From Verrucomicrobia bacterium UBA4286 (GTDB lineage Bacteria; Verrucomicrobiota; Kiritimatiellia; RFP12; UBA1067), in NCBI GenBank assembly GCA_002395905.1, contig DGVK01000107.1, forward strand, positions 1-10,613: DNA of 10,613 bases, read 5' to 3'. Numbering within the stretch: position 1 is the first letter of the stretch; every line of letters starts with the position of its first letter. Under the pieces are notes generated by a model. The model made no database searches, was not told where the DNA came from, and saw only the letters and a program-made list of their open reading frames with translations. The translations under genes and the position numbers were made by a program. Positions 1 to 6,839 of the stretch are shown in pieces.

Positions 1-35
1 GTTGACAGGACACACACTCTCGCGCATTCCACTTT

Positions 36-64
36 CCCTTATCGCGAAAAATCCGGGATAAGGG
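36..64 (-). terminator. Possible hairpin after the ABC permease gene
   Basis: An 8-base perfect inverted repeat (CCCTTATC at 36-43, GATAAGGG at 57-64) with a 13-base loop lies about 13 bases past the permease stop codon, where the operon transcript should end. On the minus strand the stem is followed by a purine-rich stretch, not a run of T, so it does not look like a classical intrinsic terminator. It may be an RNA-stabilising 3' stem or chance. The rest of 1-76 shows no gene. Confidence 0.3.
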
Positions 65-76
65 TGTCGCGGTCCG

Positions 77-1303
77 TCACTCGTAGCGCAGGCAGTCGAT
101 TGGATTGAGCTTCGACGCTCGCCAGGCCGGATAGAAGCCGAAAAACATGCCGACGACCGCGCTGAAGGCGAAAGCACCGATCGCAGAACCTGTCTGGATG
201 AGAATCGGCCAGCCTTTCACCGAACCTATGATCTCGGCGCCTATGACACCCACGACCACGCCGACAGCGCCGCCTACGGTGGACAGGACGACCGCCTCCA
301 GCAGGAACTGCAGCAATATGTTGGCCGGCGTCGCGCCGATGGCCATGCGAAGGCCTATCTCCTTTATACGCTCCGTCACAGATACAAGCATGATGTTCAT
401 TATGCCGATCCCCCCGACGAGGAGCGAAATGGCGGCGACCGCCGTAAGAAGAACCGTCATCAGACCCGTCACCGAACCGATGGTGTTCATGATCTCGGTC
501 GTGTCGCGCGTCTCGAAATCGTCGTCCTGATAGTCGGCAAGATGGTGGCGCTGCCGCAGAAGCGCGCCGACCTCGCGCTTCGCCTCTTCGAGATCGTCCA
601 TGGTGACCAGAGACAGATTCATCATGTTGATGTTGCGAAACTTCGACCGCTGCAGATAGCGCTGGACGCTCGTATAGGGCGCCATGACAACGTCGTCCTG
701 GTCCTGGCCCCAGTTGTTCGCCCCCTTCGAGCCAAGAACTCCTATGACCTTGAACGTCATGTTCTTAAGGCGTATCGTCCTGCCCACAGGGTCTTCATCC
801 TCGAAGAGATTCTTCCTCACCGTCGTCCCCACCACGCACACGCGCGCCGAACGACGCTCCTCCTCCTCGGTGAAGAAGCGTCCCTCCTGCACCGTCCAGT
901 TGCTGATAGTCAATATGTCGGTCGACACGCCCTGGACGTTCCCCGACCAGTTCTTGGCCGCGTACATCATCTGCACCGAGGTGCGCACCTGCGGGCTCAC
1001 GCCTTGGACGAGATGGGACAGCTCTTTCTTCACGGCCTCGGCGTCGCCCGCGGTCATCGTCTGGCCCTGGCCCATTCCGCCAGACACCGCGCCCTGGCTG
1101 CGCCGCTCGGGGAAGACCATGACAAGGTTGTTTCCCATCGACGAGATCTCCTTCACCATCATCGTCTGCGCGCCCTGGCCTATCGCCATGACCGCTATCA
1201 CGGCTGCGATGCCGACGATTATGCCGAGACACGTGAGCAGCGAGCGCGTCTTGTTGCGGAATATCGCCCTCACCGCGACCTTGAATATCATCCACATGCT
1301 CAT
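77..1303 (-). CDS. MacB/FtsX-type ABC transporter permease
   Basis: Inner-membrane permease half of a MacB-type (type VII) ABC transporter, 408 residues. One membrane segment lies near the N-terminus (about 22-44), followed by a long extracytoplasmic domain (about 45-275) and three C-terminal segments (about 278-303, 330-358, 370-391). The FtsX-domain hallmarks are present: SVTERIKEIGLRMAIGA at about 308-324 and YPAWRASKLNPID just before the end. Family members use ATP in the cytoplasm to drive movements of the periplasmic domain, exporting peptides, lipids or drugs through an outer-membrane partner, or releasing lipoproteins. The ATG overlaps the upstream ATPase stop (ATGA), with GAAGGAGG at 1311-1318 seven bases before it, so the two are translationally coupled and should form one complex. 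No MacA-type adaptor or TolC-type channel gene is in the window, so the substrate is unknown. Confidence 0.9.
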   Translation of the reverse strand: MSMWMIFKVAVRAIFRNKTRSLLTCLGIIVGIAAVIAVMAIGQGAQTMMVKEISSMGNNLVMVFPERRSQGAVSGGMGQGQTMTAGDAEAVKKELSHLVQGVSPQVRTSVQMMYAAKNWSGNVQGVSTDILTISNWTVQEGRFFTEEEERRSARVCVVGTTVRKNLFEDEDPVGRTIRLKNMTFKVIGVLGSKGANNWGQDQDDVVMAPYTSVQRYLQRSKFRNINMMNLSLVTMDDLEEAKREVGALLRQRHHLADYQDDDFETRDTTEIMNTIGSVTGLMTVLLTAVAAISLLVGGIGIMNIMLVSVTERIKEIGLRMAIGATPANILLQFLLEAVVLSTVGGAVGVVVGVIGAEIIGSVKGWPILIQTGSAIGAFAFSAVVGMFFGFYPAWRASKLNPIDCLRYE

Positions 1304-2043
1304 GACAGGGCCTCCTTCACAAGCTGCGAGACCTGTTCGGTCGTCTTCATCCCGCCTTCGCCGCGGTCGTCGCGCATCACGCGTCCGTCACGCATCACGA
1401 TGTGGCGCTTTGCGTAGGCCGCGATGTCATCCTCGTGGGTCACCATAACAATCGTTATCCCTTCGCGCGACAGCTCGGTAAAAAGATTCATTATCTCTAT
1501 GGAGCTCTTGGTGTCGAGATTGCCAGTCGGCTCGTCGGCGAAAAGGACGGGCGGGTTGTTCATCAGCGCGCGCGCGATGGCCACGCGCTGCTGCTGTCCG
1601 CCGGAGAGCTGTGCCGGGGTGTGGGAGTGGCGTCCGCCGAGGCCGACGCGCTTCAAAAGCTCGAGTGCGCGGCGGCGGCGTTCGCGCATGGAAAGCCGCC
1701 CCATGTAAAGGTCGGGCAGCTCGACGTTTTCAAGGGCGCTCGTTCGCGGCAGCAGGTTGAAGTTCTGGAAAACGAAGCCGAGCTTTTCGTTCCTGATGTG
1801 CGCGAGCTCCGTCGCGCTGCGCGCCGCGACTTCGACGCCGTCCAGCAGGTAGGAGCCTTTCGTCGGCGTATCGAGGCATCCGAGGATGTTGAGCATCGTC
1901 GACTTGCCCGAACCTGAAGAGCCCATGATCGCCACGAACTCGCCGTCATCCACCGCGAGCGACACACCGTCGAGCGCGTGAACAGGCTCGTCGCCGAGCT
2001 CGTAGATCTTGTACATGTCTCTTATCTCGATGAGATGCGCCAC
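1300..2043 (-). CDS. MacB/LolD-type ABC transporter ATP-binding protein
   Basis: Cytoplasmic ATPase, 247 residues, the partner of the permease directly downstream. All nucleotide-binding motifs are intact: Walker A GSSGSGKS (41-48), Q-loop glutamine at about 93 (VFQNFNLLPR), signature LSGGQQQR (146-153), Walker B VLFADEPTGNLD (166-177) and H-loop histidine at about 203 (VMVTHE). The DEPTGNLD form and overall length are typical of the LolD/MacB/FtsE group. The start is GTG, placed by the MAHLIEI beginning that leads into the first family strand; AAAGGGG lies about 10 bases upstream. It begins 24 bases after the FGGY kinase stop, so it is probably read from the sugar operon's transcript, although its function is not obviously linked to sugar breakdown. 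Confidence 0.93.
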   Translation of the reverse strand: MAHLIEIRDMYKIYELGDEPVHALDGVSLAVDDGEFVAIMGSSGSGKSTMLNILGCLDTPTKGSYLLDGVEVAARSATELAHIRNEKLGFVFQNFNLLPRTSALENVELPDLYMGRLSMRERRRRALELLKRVGLGGRHSHTPAQLSGGQQQRVAIARALMNNPPVLFADEPTGNLDTKSSIEIMNLFTELSREGITIVMVTHEDDIAAYAKRHIVMRDGRVMRDDRGEGGMKTTEQVSQLVKEALS

Positions 2044-2067
2044 GTAAATAAAACCCCTTTCCCAGGC

Positions 2068-3567
2068 TTAAACAACACCGCGCGACGCCCTGTAGACAGG
2101 CGCGAGCGCGTCATGAACCATGCGGTAGCGCTCGAAGAGGCGCGCATACGTTTTTACGCTTTCGGCCTGCGGCGCGATGCGCCGCGATATCTTGAGACAT
2201 TCCGCGACGGCGCTCTTCACATCGCGGAACACTCCCGCGCCCACGCCTGCGAGAAGGCACGCTCCGAAACTCGCGTCGCCTGGCGCAGGAACGGCCACTT
2301 CACATCCGAACACATTCGCCACGATCTCGCTCCAAAGGGCCGACCTCGCGCCGCCGCCGATAAGGAATATGCGCTTCACATCAAGGCGCATCTCTTCCAG
2401 AGTGCGGTAGCAGTCGCGAAGCGAGAAGGCCACGCCCTCCATGAGCGCACGCGCGAAGTCGCCGCGCGTTGACGAAATAGAGACGCCTGCGAACGAAGCG
2501 CGCAGGTCGGCATCCCAGTAGGGGCACCTTTCGCCCTGCAGGTACGGATGGTAGACGACGCCGTTCGCGCCGAGCGGAGATGCCGACGCCTCGGCGTCGA
2601 TCATGCTGTACAGCCCTCGCAAAGATTCTGCCGACGGCGCGTAGAAAGCGTCTCTGAACCACCTCATGCACAGCGCCGCCGCGTTGGTCGCGGAGACCGA
2701 ATACCACATTCCCGGCACTATGTGGGAATAGGTGAGCGTCTTCGAGTGGGGATGAGGCACGGACGTCATCGCGTTGACATTGCCCGCCGTGGCAAGCTTT
2801 ATCACAAGATCGCCAGGTTCGACCGCGCCTGCGCCATAATCCTCGACCGCGCTGTCGGACGAGCCGCATACTACAGGCAGTCCCTCTGGCAGACCGGTGA
2901 AAGCGGCGGCTTCGCGTGTAACGCGGCCCGCGACACCGGCCGGATCCACGAAGCGCGGCAGGGCCGCCCGAGAAAGACCGGCCAGCTCGACCAGCTCGTC
3001 GCACCAGTCGCCCTCGGCCATGTCGAAGAACAATGTCCCCTGCGCCTCGATACGGTCAGTCGCGTCTTCTCCGGTAAGAAGGAAGCGTACATAGTCCTTA
3101 ACGAAAAGGACATGCTTCGTGCGGGCGAGGATTTCTGGTTCGTTGGCCTTGAGCCACATCATCTGGGGCAGGGTCCATGTCGGCGCCGGCATCTGGCAGC
3201 ACGTGTCGAATATCTTCCCTCCCCATTTCTCCTTAAGCTCGTCGCATTCCGCCGTGGCGCGCTGGTCCGTCCACATGATTGTGCGCCTCACAGGGCGCCA
3301 CGAGCCGTCGAGCAGCACGGCGTTGTGGGTGGAGCCGTCAAGCGCGCATGCTTCGACGGCCGACAGATCGACGCCGCCCGCAGCGAGCCTGCGCAGCGCG
3401 GCGGCGAGCGCGTTCCACCAGTCGCGTGGATCCTGTTCGCACCAGCCCGGACGGTCGTGGAAGGTGGCGTATTCCTCGCTGGCCTCTCCGGCAAAAGAGC
3501 CGTCGACGCCAATCGCGGTGACCTTGCAGCCGCCCGTTCCGAAATCTATACCCAGCAGAAGCCTCAC
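2068..3567 (-). CDS. FGGY-family carbohydrate kinase (xylulokinase-like)
   Basis: Cytoplasmic ATP-dependent sugar kinase, 499 residues, the usual xylulokinase length. It carries the N-terminal phosphate-binding loop GIDFGTGG (6-13), a GSSDSAVEDYGAG segment (235-247) whose Asp (about 238) aligns with the catalytic base, the YLQGERCPYWD motif (342-352), MEGVAFSLRD (376-385) and the ATP-site GGGARSALW (404-412). The substrate-loop motif of true xylulokinases, QMHG, is replaced by DGSTHNAV (77-84), so D-xylulose should not be assumed; another ketose or polyol is possible. A GTG start overlaps the IolB-type gene stop (GTGA), with AAGGAGG at 3572-3578 only four bases upstream. It probably phosphorylates the product of the isomerase encoded two genes upstream (inference). 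Confidence 0.92.
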   Translation of the reverse strand: MRLLLGIDFGTGGCKVTAIGVDGSFAGEASEEYATFHDRPGWCEQDPRDWWNALAAALRRLAAGGVDLSAVEACALDGSTHNAVLLDGSWRPVRRTIMWTDQRATAECDELKEKWGGKIFDTCCQMPAPTWTLPQMMWLKANEPEILARTKHVLFVKDYVRFLLTGEDATDRIEAQGTLFFDMAEGDWCDELVELAGLSRAALPRFVDPAGVAGRVTREAAAFTGLPEGLPVVCGSSDSAVEDYGAGAVEPGDLVIKLATAGNVNAMTSVPHPHSKTLTYSHIVPGMWYSVSATNAAALCMRWFRDAFYAPSAESLRGLYSMIDAEASASPLGANGVVYHPYLQGERCPYWDADLRASFAGVSISSTRGDFARALMEGVAFSLRDCYRTLEEMRLDVKRIFLIGGGARSALWSEIVANVFGCEVAVPAPGDASFGACLLAGVGAGVFRDVKSAVAECLKISRRIAPQAESVKTYARLFERYRMVHDALAPVYRASRGVV

Positions 3568-4364
3568 CTGGCCTCCTTGACCCAGGCGTGGGCGGGATCC
3601 ATCGACGATATCAGCCCGCGCCCCTGCGCACCGGCCATCGTCCAGAGGTAGTACATCTGATATCCCGGTGCTCCGACCAGAGGATGATACCCTTCGGCGA
3701 TCGCAACGGTGTCATAACTCTGAACGCGATAGGCCTCGTTCAATGAACCGTCCGGCTTGTAGACGCTCTGGAAGCCGAAACCCTGCGGCGGATCGAAGAG
3801 GTAGAAATAGGTCTCTTCCATATCCAGTTCGGCGGGAGGGTTGTTCACGTCGTGGCGGTGGCTTGGATAACCCGACCAGTTCCCGCTGGGGATCATGCCC
3901 TCGCCGATATAGAGGTGCTCCGAGTCGAACTTCTCGTCGAGGATTATCTCGGAGGTGCGCGTCCAGTTGTCGCGACCAAGCTCGATGTGGCGTGTGTCCG
4001 AAGGCTTGATGAGCGCCGGCTTCGCGGTGTCACGCGTCGCGGGCGAGGCGTTGCAGGCGAACTCCACATCCGACAGCGCGGTTATGCGGTACTTGGTGCG
4101 GCGCGGCAGATATAGGCAGTGGGGCCTGCCGGTGAAAGGCGAGATGCGTCCGTCCGTCACTTCAAAGGACCATCCGTCGCCGTCGACCGCGAAATTGCCG
4201 CCGATCAAAACGAGGGCGAGCTCCGTCTCGGCCGTGTCGTCTTCATATACGGATCCCTTCGCCAGCTTGAGAAGGCCGAAGCGCGTTAGTTTCATGCCAT
4301 ATTCGCCGATGTCGAACACCTTGTTGTAGCCCTGCACGGGCGAGAGCGCGATTCTCAGATTCAT
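3564..4364 (-). CDS. iolB: IolB-type 5-deoxy-glucuronate isomerase family protein
   Basis: A bicupin of 266 residues, close to the usual IolB length. In myo-inositol breakdown IolB turns 5-deoxy-D-glucuronate into 5-dehydro-2-deoxy-D-gluconate. The diagnostic C-terminal cupin is well kept: SGNWSGYPSHRHD (160-172), an EE pair at 183-184, PPQGFGFQSVY (192-202), EGYHPLVGAPGYQMYYLW (224-241) and DPAHAW (256-261). His 169, His 171, an EE glutamate and His 227 are the expected metal ligands. I chose the ATG at 4364 over an upstream in-frame TTG at 4382, because GGAAAGGA (4373-4380) lies eight bases before the ATG and would be inside the longer reading. No other inositol gene (iolA, D, E or G) is in the window, so the real substrate may be a different uronate or aldehyde sugar. 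It overlaps the FGGY kinase start by four bases. Confidence 0.85.
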   Translation of the reverse strand: MNLRIALSPVQGYNKVFDIGEYGMKLTRFGLLKLAKGSVYEDDTAETELALVLIGGNFAVDGDGWSFEVTDGRISPFTGRPHCLYLPRRTKYRITALSDVEFACNASPATRDTAKPALIKPSDTRHIELGRDNWTRTSEIILDEKFDSEHLYIGEGMIPSGNWSGYPSHRHDVNNPPAELDMEETYFYLFDPPQGFGFQSVYKPDGSLNEAYRVQSYDTVAIAEGYHPLVGAPGYQMYYLWTMAGAQGRGLISSMDPAHAWVKEAR

Positions 4365-4372
4365 CAGATTGT

Positions 4373-4380
4373 TCCTTTCC
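4373..4380 (-). promoter_or_regulatory. Ribosome binding site fixing the IolB-type start
   Basis: GGAAAGGA on the minus strand, eight bases before the ATG at 4364. It decides against the in-frame TTG at 4382, which would put this site within the coding sequence. Confidence 0.75.
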
Positions 4381-4391
4381 AAATCACTTGA

Positions 4392-4425
4392 ATGCCGATG
4401 TTGAAACCGGTCATAACGCCGTCAT
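4392..4425 (-). repeat. Imperfect inverted repeat between isomerase and IolB-type genes
   Basis: Just after the isomerase stop codon (4427-4429), the 62-base gap holds arms of about 11 bases (ATGACGGCGTT and AACATCGGCAT on the minus strand) that can pair with two mismatches and one G-U around a 12-base loop. No T-run follows. It could be a stabilising or processing stem inside the operon mRNA, or chance. Confidence 0.3.
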
Positions 4426-4426
4426 G

Positions 4427-5791
4427 CTACTTCACAAGATGCATCTCGATGTTCATGTTGCGGCAGAACGCCGTAAGCTCGTCCACGCGATCGCCGTACA
4501 TGAGCGCGTAGTGATGCTCCCAGCCGTTCTCCATGACCTCGCGGCGCACCGCCTCGCAGCCCGCGTCGAACTTGACGTTCAAAGGCGTGCCGCGCACGAA
4601 AAGGTCGGTGTCAATGCCTGTACCAGGACACACGAGCATCCTGAAGCCTGTGCCGTCGCGCCTCTCGCCAAGCCGCGCGAGCGTAACACGGCCCGGTTTG
4701 AGCGGGAATTCCCCTGTGCATCCCTTCACGCCGCCGCCTTCGACCGTAGCGGAGCAGTGCAGCTCGGGCTTGCAGCCGGGCTTGCAGAGGCCGCACGGCG
4801 CCGCGCCGCAGTGCCAGACCGTCCCGTGGTCGCCCTCGCAGATGATGAGGTCGCAGAAGAACGGCAGCTCTCCCGAGATTATCTGGCCTATGCGCATCAT
4901 GACCGCGCCGTAGACGTCGCCCTCGCAGGCGGTGAGACAGCCGTGGTTTGTAAGGTGGCCCAGCGTGGAGCATACGGCGATCCCGTAGAACTCGTTAAGA
5001 ATCACCTCCGGCCAGCAGCGCATGGCGAAGGTGTCGACGAAGAACTTCTCCTTGAGTTTCAAGACTGCGGCGATGAGGCGCGCCGACTTCTCCTTCTGCG
5101 CGCTGCATGGCGCGTCGGAGGACGGGGTGTCGAGGTCGCCGTCGATTATCGCCATGCCCTTCGCGACTTCGTCCGGTGCAAGGTTCTGCGCGACGGTGAA
5201 AAGCTCATGCTCGGTGATGATCTTGACCTCCGGCCCGAGCGTGCGGCGCAGCATCATCTCGTCGACGCAGCTGGTGAAGAAACCAGGCACGCGCCCGCCG
5301 ATGAGACCGATGCGCATCCTGCCGAGAACTTTCATCGCCTGCGCGACGCGTATCTGCTTCATGAGCTGCGTCTCGGCCTCCTTCGTACCGGCCTGCGCAT
5401 GGACGTAAAAATACGGAATCCCGAGCCTCCACATGTGGTGGGCGTTCATGTTCGCCGCACAGAAGGAGTTGTTCTGCAGCCGCCCGCCATGCGGGTCGGG
5501 TTCGGGCTGGGACCACAGCAGGACGGGGACCTTGAGCCTCTGCGCGAACATCGGCGGGACCACTCCGAGAGAGAACGTGAGAAAGTGGGTGACGACGAGA
5601 TCGGGGCGGTCCTTCTCCCACTGCTCCAGAACCTCGATCGCCTCGCCTTCAAGCGCAAGCATGTGATCCGGCGCAATAACCTCCACGTCCGGGAGTGTTC
5701 GCAGGAAGGCGATCGCGTTTTCGCGCGCAGCCTCGAGTGAGTCGTTCGTCCAGTTGACCTTGCTTAGCGGCAGATAGCCTATCTTGAACAT
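4427..5791 (-). CDS. L-fucose/L-arabinose isomerase family protein
   Basis: A 454-residue cytoplasmic aldose-ketose isomerase-family protein (FucI/AraA-like fold, COG2407-like). Supporting motifs are CWPEV (259-263), the metal-site segment TACEGDVYGA (287-296, Glu 290 and Asp 292) and WHCG (326-329, His 327), which together fit the Mn-binding active site of this family. The N-terminal Rossmann-like part (GYLPLSKVNW; PDLVVTHFLTF) is also typical. The likely reaction is conversion of an aldose to a ketose that the FGGY kinase then phosphorylates; the sugar cannot be told from sequence. The ATG at 5791 is chosen over an in-frame GTG at 5809 because AAAGGAG (5800-5806) lies eight bases upstream. 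The kinase stop and this ATG are separated by one base (TGA-A-ATG), so translation is coupled. A cysteine-rich insert follows WHCG (Cys 328, 333, 336, 340, 346, 358), which is unusual for the family. Confidence 0.85.
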   Translation of the reverse strand: MFKIGYLPLSKVNWTNDSLEAARENAIAFLRTLPDVEVIAPDHMLALEGEAIEVLEQWEKDRPDLVVTHFLTFSLGVVPPMFAQRLKVPVLLWSQPEPDPHGGRLQNNSFCAANMNAHHMWRLGIPYFYVHAQAGTKEAETQLMKQIRVAQAMKVLGRMRIGLIGGRVPGFFTSCVDEMMLRRTLGPEVKIITEHELFTVAQNLAPDEVAKGMAIIDGDLDTPSSDAPCSAQKEKSARLIAAVLKLKEKFFVDTFAMRCWPEVILNEFYGIAVCSTLGHLTNHGCLTACEGDVYGAVMMRIGQIISGELPFFCDLIICEGDHGTVWHCGAAPCGLCKPGCKPELHCSATVEGGGVKGCTGEFPLKPGRVTLARLGERRDGTGFRMLVCPGTGIDTDLFVRGTPLNVKFDAGCEAVRREVMENGWEHHYALMYGDRVDELTAFCRNMNIEMHLVK

Positions 5792-5792
5792 T

Positions 5793-6707
5793 TCAGTTGC
5801 TCCTTTCACTTAAAAATCGCTCGACCTCCGCGCGGGTCGGCGCAGATGGCGGCCTTCCGGAAAGTCCGCGGCATTTCACCGCCGACACCGCCGCGGCGAA
5901 CCGCTGGCATTCCATGAGGTCGTGGGTCTCCAGCCAGCGCACGGCAAAACCCGTATGGAACAGGTCGCCGCATCCGGTCGTGTCCACGACCTTCTCCACA
6001 CGGAACGCCGGACACCTGACGAAATCCCTCCCGTCGAAGCACATCGACCCCCTCGCGCCCATCGTAGCACCGCACACCTTCGGCCTGTACTTGGCCCATA
6101 CCTGCCGCACCGCCTCCTCTGCGTCGGCAAGGCCGGTGAGCTTGAGGATGAACTCCTCCGAGCAGATGAGAAGATCGGCAAGTTCCAGCAGCTCGTGCAT
6201 TCCGTCGCGATGGGTCCCGGCGTCGTAGTTCACAAGAACACCGGCCTCGCGCGCGACCTTGGCGGCGGCGATCGCGCCGGCCGCGTTGTGGCCGTCAAGA
6301 TGAAGCACCTTCGCGGCCGCGACCGCCTCGGCATCGATTTCATCCGCAGCGAGCTCGTCCAGCCCCTCGCGCGTCCATGCGCACGAGCGCGCGCCCGTCT
6401 TCTCCTCTATCCAGAGATACGCTATCGCGCTTGTCGCGCCCGTACGCACCCTGACCATCGACGTGTCTACGTTCTGCCGCGCGAAGTCGGCGAGAATCAT
6501 CCGCCCGTCGGCGTCGTCGCCGACCGTCCCAGCGAAAGCCGCCGAAAGCCCGAGCGCTGCGGCGCCAGCCGTGGAGTTCGCCGCAGGGCCGCCCCCCATT
6601 ATTGCATGCGAAACCATCTTCACCTTCGTGTCCATCGGGATGAAGGGCAGAATGGCGAGATGATCGTTGGAGCAGAAGCCGAGGCCGATGTAGTCGAATC
6701 GTTTCAT
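5793..6707 (-). CDS. PfkB-family (ribokinase-like) carbohydrate kinase
   Basis: A 304-residue cytoplasmic sugar kinase and first gene of the catabolic operon. The first PfkB signature region is MGGGPAANSTAGAAALG (37-53). The second is VVDTTGCGDLFHTGFA (240-255), in which Asp 248 is the catalytic base of the GAGD anion hole; here Ala is replaced by Cys (246). The GGGPAA start and the VVDTTG-GDLFH end recall the branch holding YihV-type and related kinases more than classical ribokinase, but I cannot assign a substrate. If it works after the IolB-type enzyme, a role like IolC (5-dehydro-2-deoxygluconokinase) is possible. Its stop overlaps no other gene, but its last codons contain the isomerase's ribosome binding site. 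The start lies eight bases below a TATAAT box with no Shine-Dalgarno, suggesting a leaderless message. Confidence 0.9.
   Translation of the reverse strand: MKRFDYIGLGFCSNDHLAILPFIPMDTKVKMVSHAIMGGGPAANSTAGAAALGLSAAFAGTVGDDADGRMILADFARQNVDTSMVRVRTGATSAIAYLWIEEKTGARSCAWTREGLDELAADEIDAEAVAAAKVLHLDGHNAAGAIAAAKVAREAGVLVNYDAGTHRDGMHELLELADLLICSEEFILKLTGLADAEEAVRQVWAKYRPKVCGATMGARGSMCFDGRDFVRCPAFRVEKVVDTTGCGDLFHTGFAVRWLETHDLMECQRFAAAVSAVKCRGLSGRPPSAPTRAEVERFLSERSN
5800..5806 (-). promoter_or_regulatory. Ribosome binding site of the isomerase, inside the kinase gene
   Basis: AAAGGAG on the minus strand, eight bases before the isomerase ATG at 5791. It sits within the last codons of the PfkB kinase, so termination of the kinase and initiation of the isomerase are probably coupled. 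Confidence 0.8.
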
Positions 6708-6715
6708 CGCATTGA

Positions 6716-6724
6716 ATTATACCA
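6716..6724 (-). promoter_or_regulatory. Extended -10 promoter of the sugar operon
   Basis: TGGTATAAT on the minus strand is a perfect extended -10 element. The 17-base-spaced -35 position (6739-6744, GGACGC) is poor; TTGGAC occurs at a 19-base spacing. Eight bases separate the -10 from the PfkB kinase ATG, so transcription should begin at or within about two bases of the start codon. Confidence 0.75.
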
Positions 6725-6751
6725 CAAATCAGACAGGCGCGTCCAAATGTC

Positions 6752-6769
6752 ATGTGAGAAGATGTGAGA
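6752..6769. repeat. Tandem direct repeat, candidate DeoR-type operator
   Basis: ATGTGAGA occurs at 6752-6759 and again at 6762-6769, a 10-base period that puts both on one face of the helix; a weaker third unit (GTATGAAA) follows at 6772. It sits just upstream of the kinase -35 region and about 35 bases upstream of the regulator's -35. Direct repeats are common operators for DeoR-family proteins; the assignment here is inference. Confidence 0.45.
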
Positions 6770-6790
6770 GCGTATGAAAACTGTCACGCC

Positions 6791-6820
6791 CCGCCGACCC
6801 GGGTTTGACATATCCGGCGG
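6791..6820. repeat. Inverted repeats around the regulator's -35 box
   Basis: CCGCCG (6791-6796) and CGGCGG (6815-6820) form an inverted repeat with an 18-base spacer that encloses the -35 box TTGACA. Inside it, ACCCGGGT (6797-6804) is a perfect 8-base palindrome abutting the -35. Either could be an autoregulatory site; both are GC-rich and might be chance. Confidence 0.35.
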
Positions 6821-6833
6821 CGTTTGAGATAAT
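6805..6833 (+). promoter_or_regulatory. Sigma-70 promoter of the DeoR-family gene
   Basis: A consensus -35 TTGACA (6805-6810), exactly 17 bases of spacer, and -10 GATAAT (6828-6833). Only six bases separate the -10 from the ATG at 6840, so the predicted transcript starts on the A of the start codon. There is no Shine-Dalgarno. Confidence 0.85.
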
Positions 6834-6839
6834 AGCCCC

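Noticed and set aside
2..30. TTGACA near the left edge as a plus-strand -35 box
   Set aside because: No -10 element is found at 16-19 bases, and the plus strand beyond it is antisense to the permease.
542..1417. A 291-codon open frame on the plus strand
   Set aside because: Antisense to the ABC permease; very His- and Arg-rich and without recognisable domains.
2044..2090. A possible separate promoter for the ABC transporter (TTGTTT, 17 bases, TTTATT)
   Set aside because: Both boxes are weak matches and overlap the kinase end and the ribosome binding site region; read-through from the sugar operon explains expression more simply.
2548..3651. A 367-codon open frame on the plus strand
   Set aside because: Antisense to the FGGY kinase, whose motifs are intact along the full length; composition is that of a shadow frame.
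4388..5740. A 450-codon open frame on the plus strand
   Set aside because: It lies wholly antisense to the well-supported isomerase gene, is rich in Arg, His, Ala and Val as GC-rich mirror frames are, and shows no family motif.
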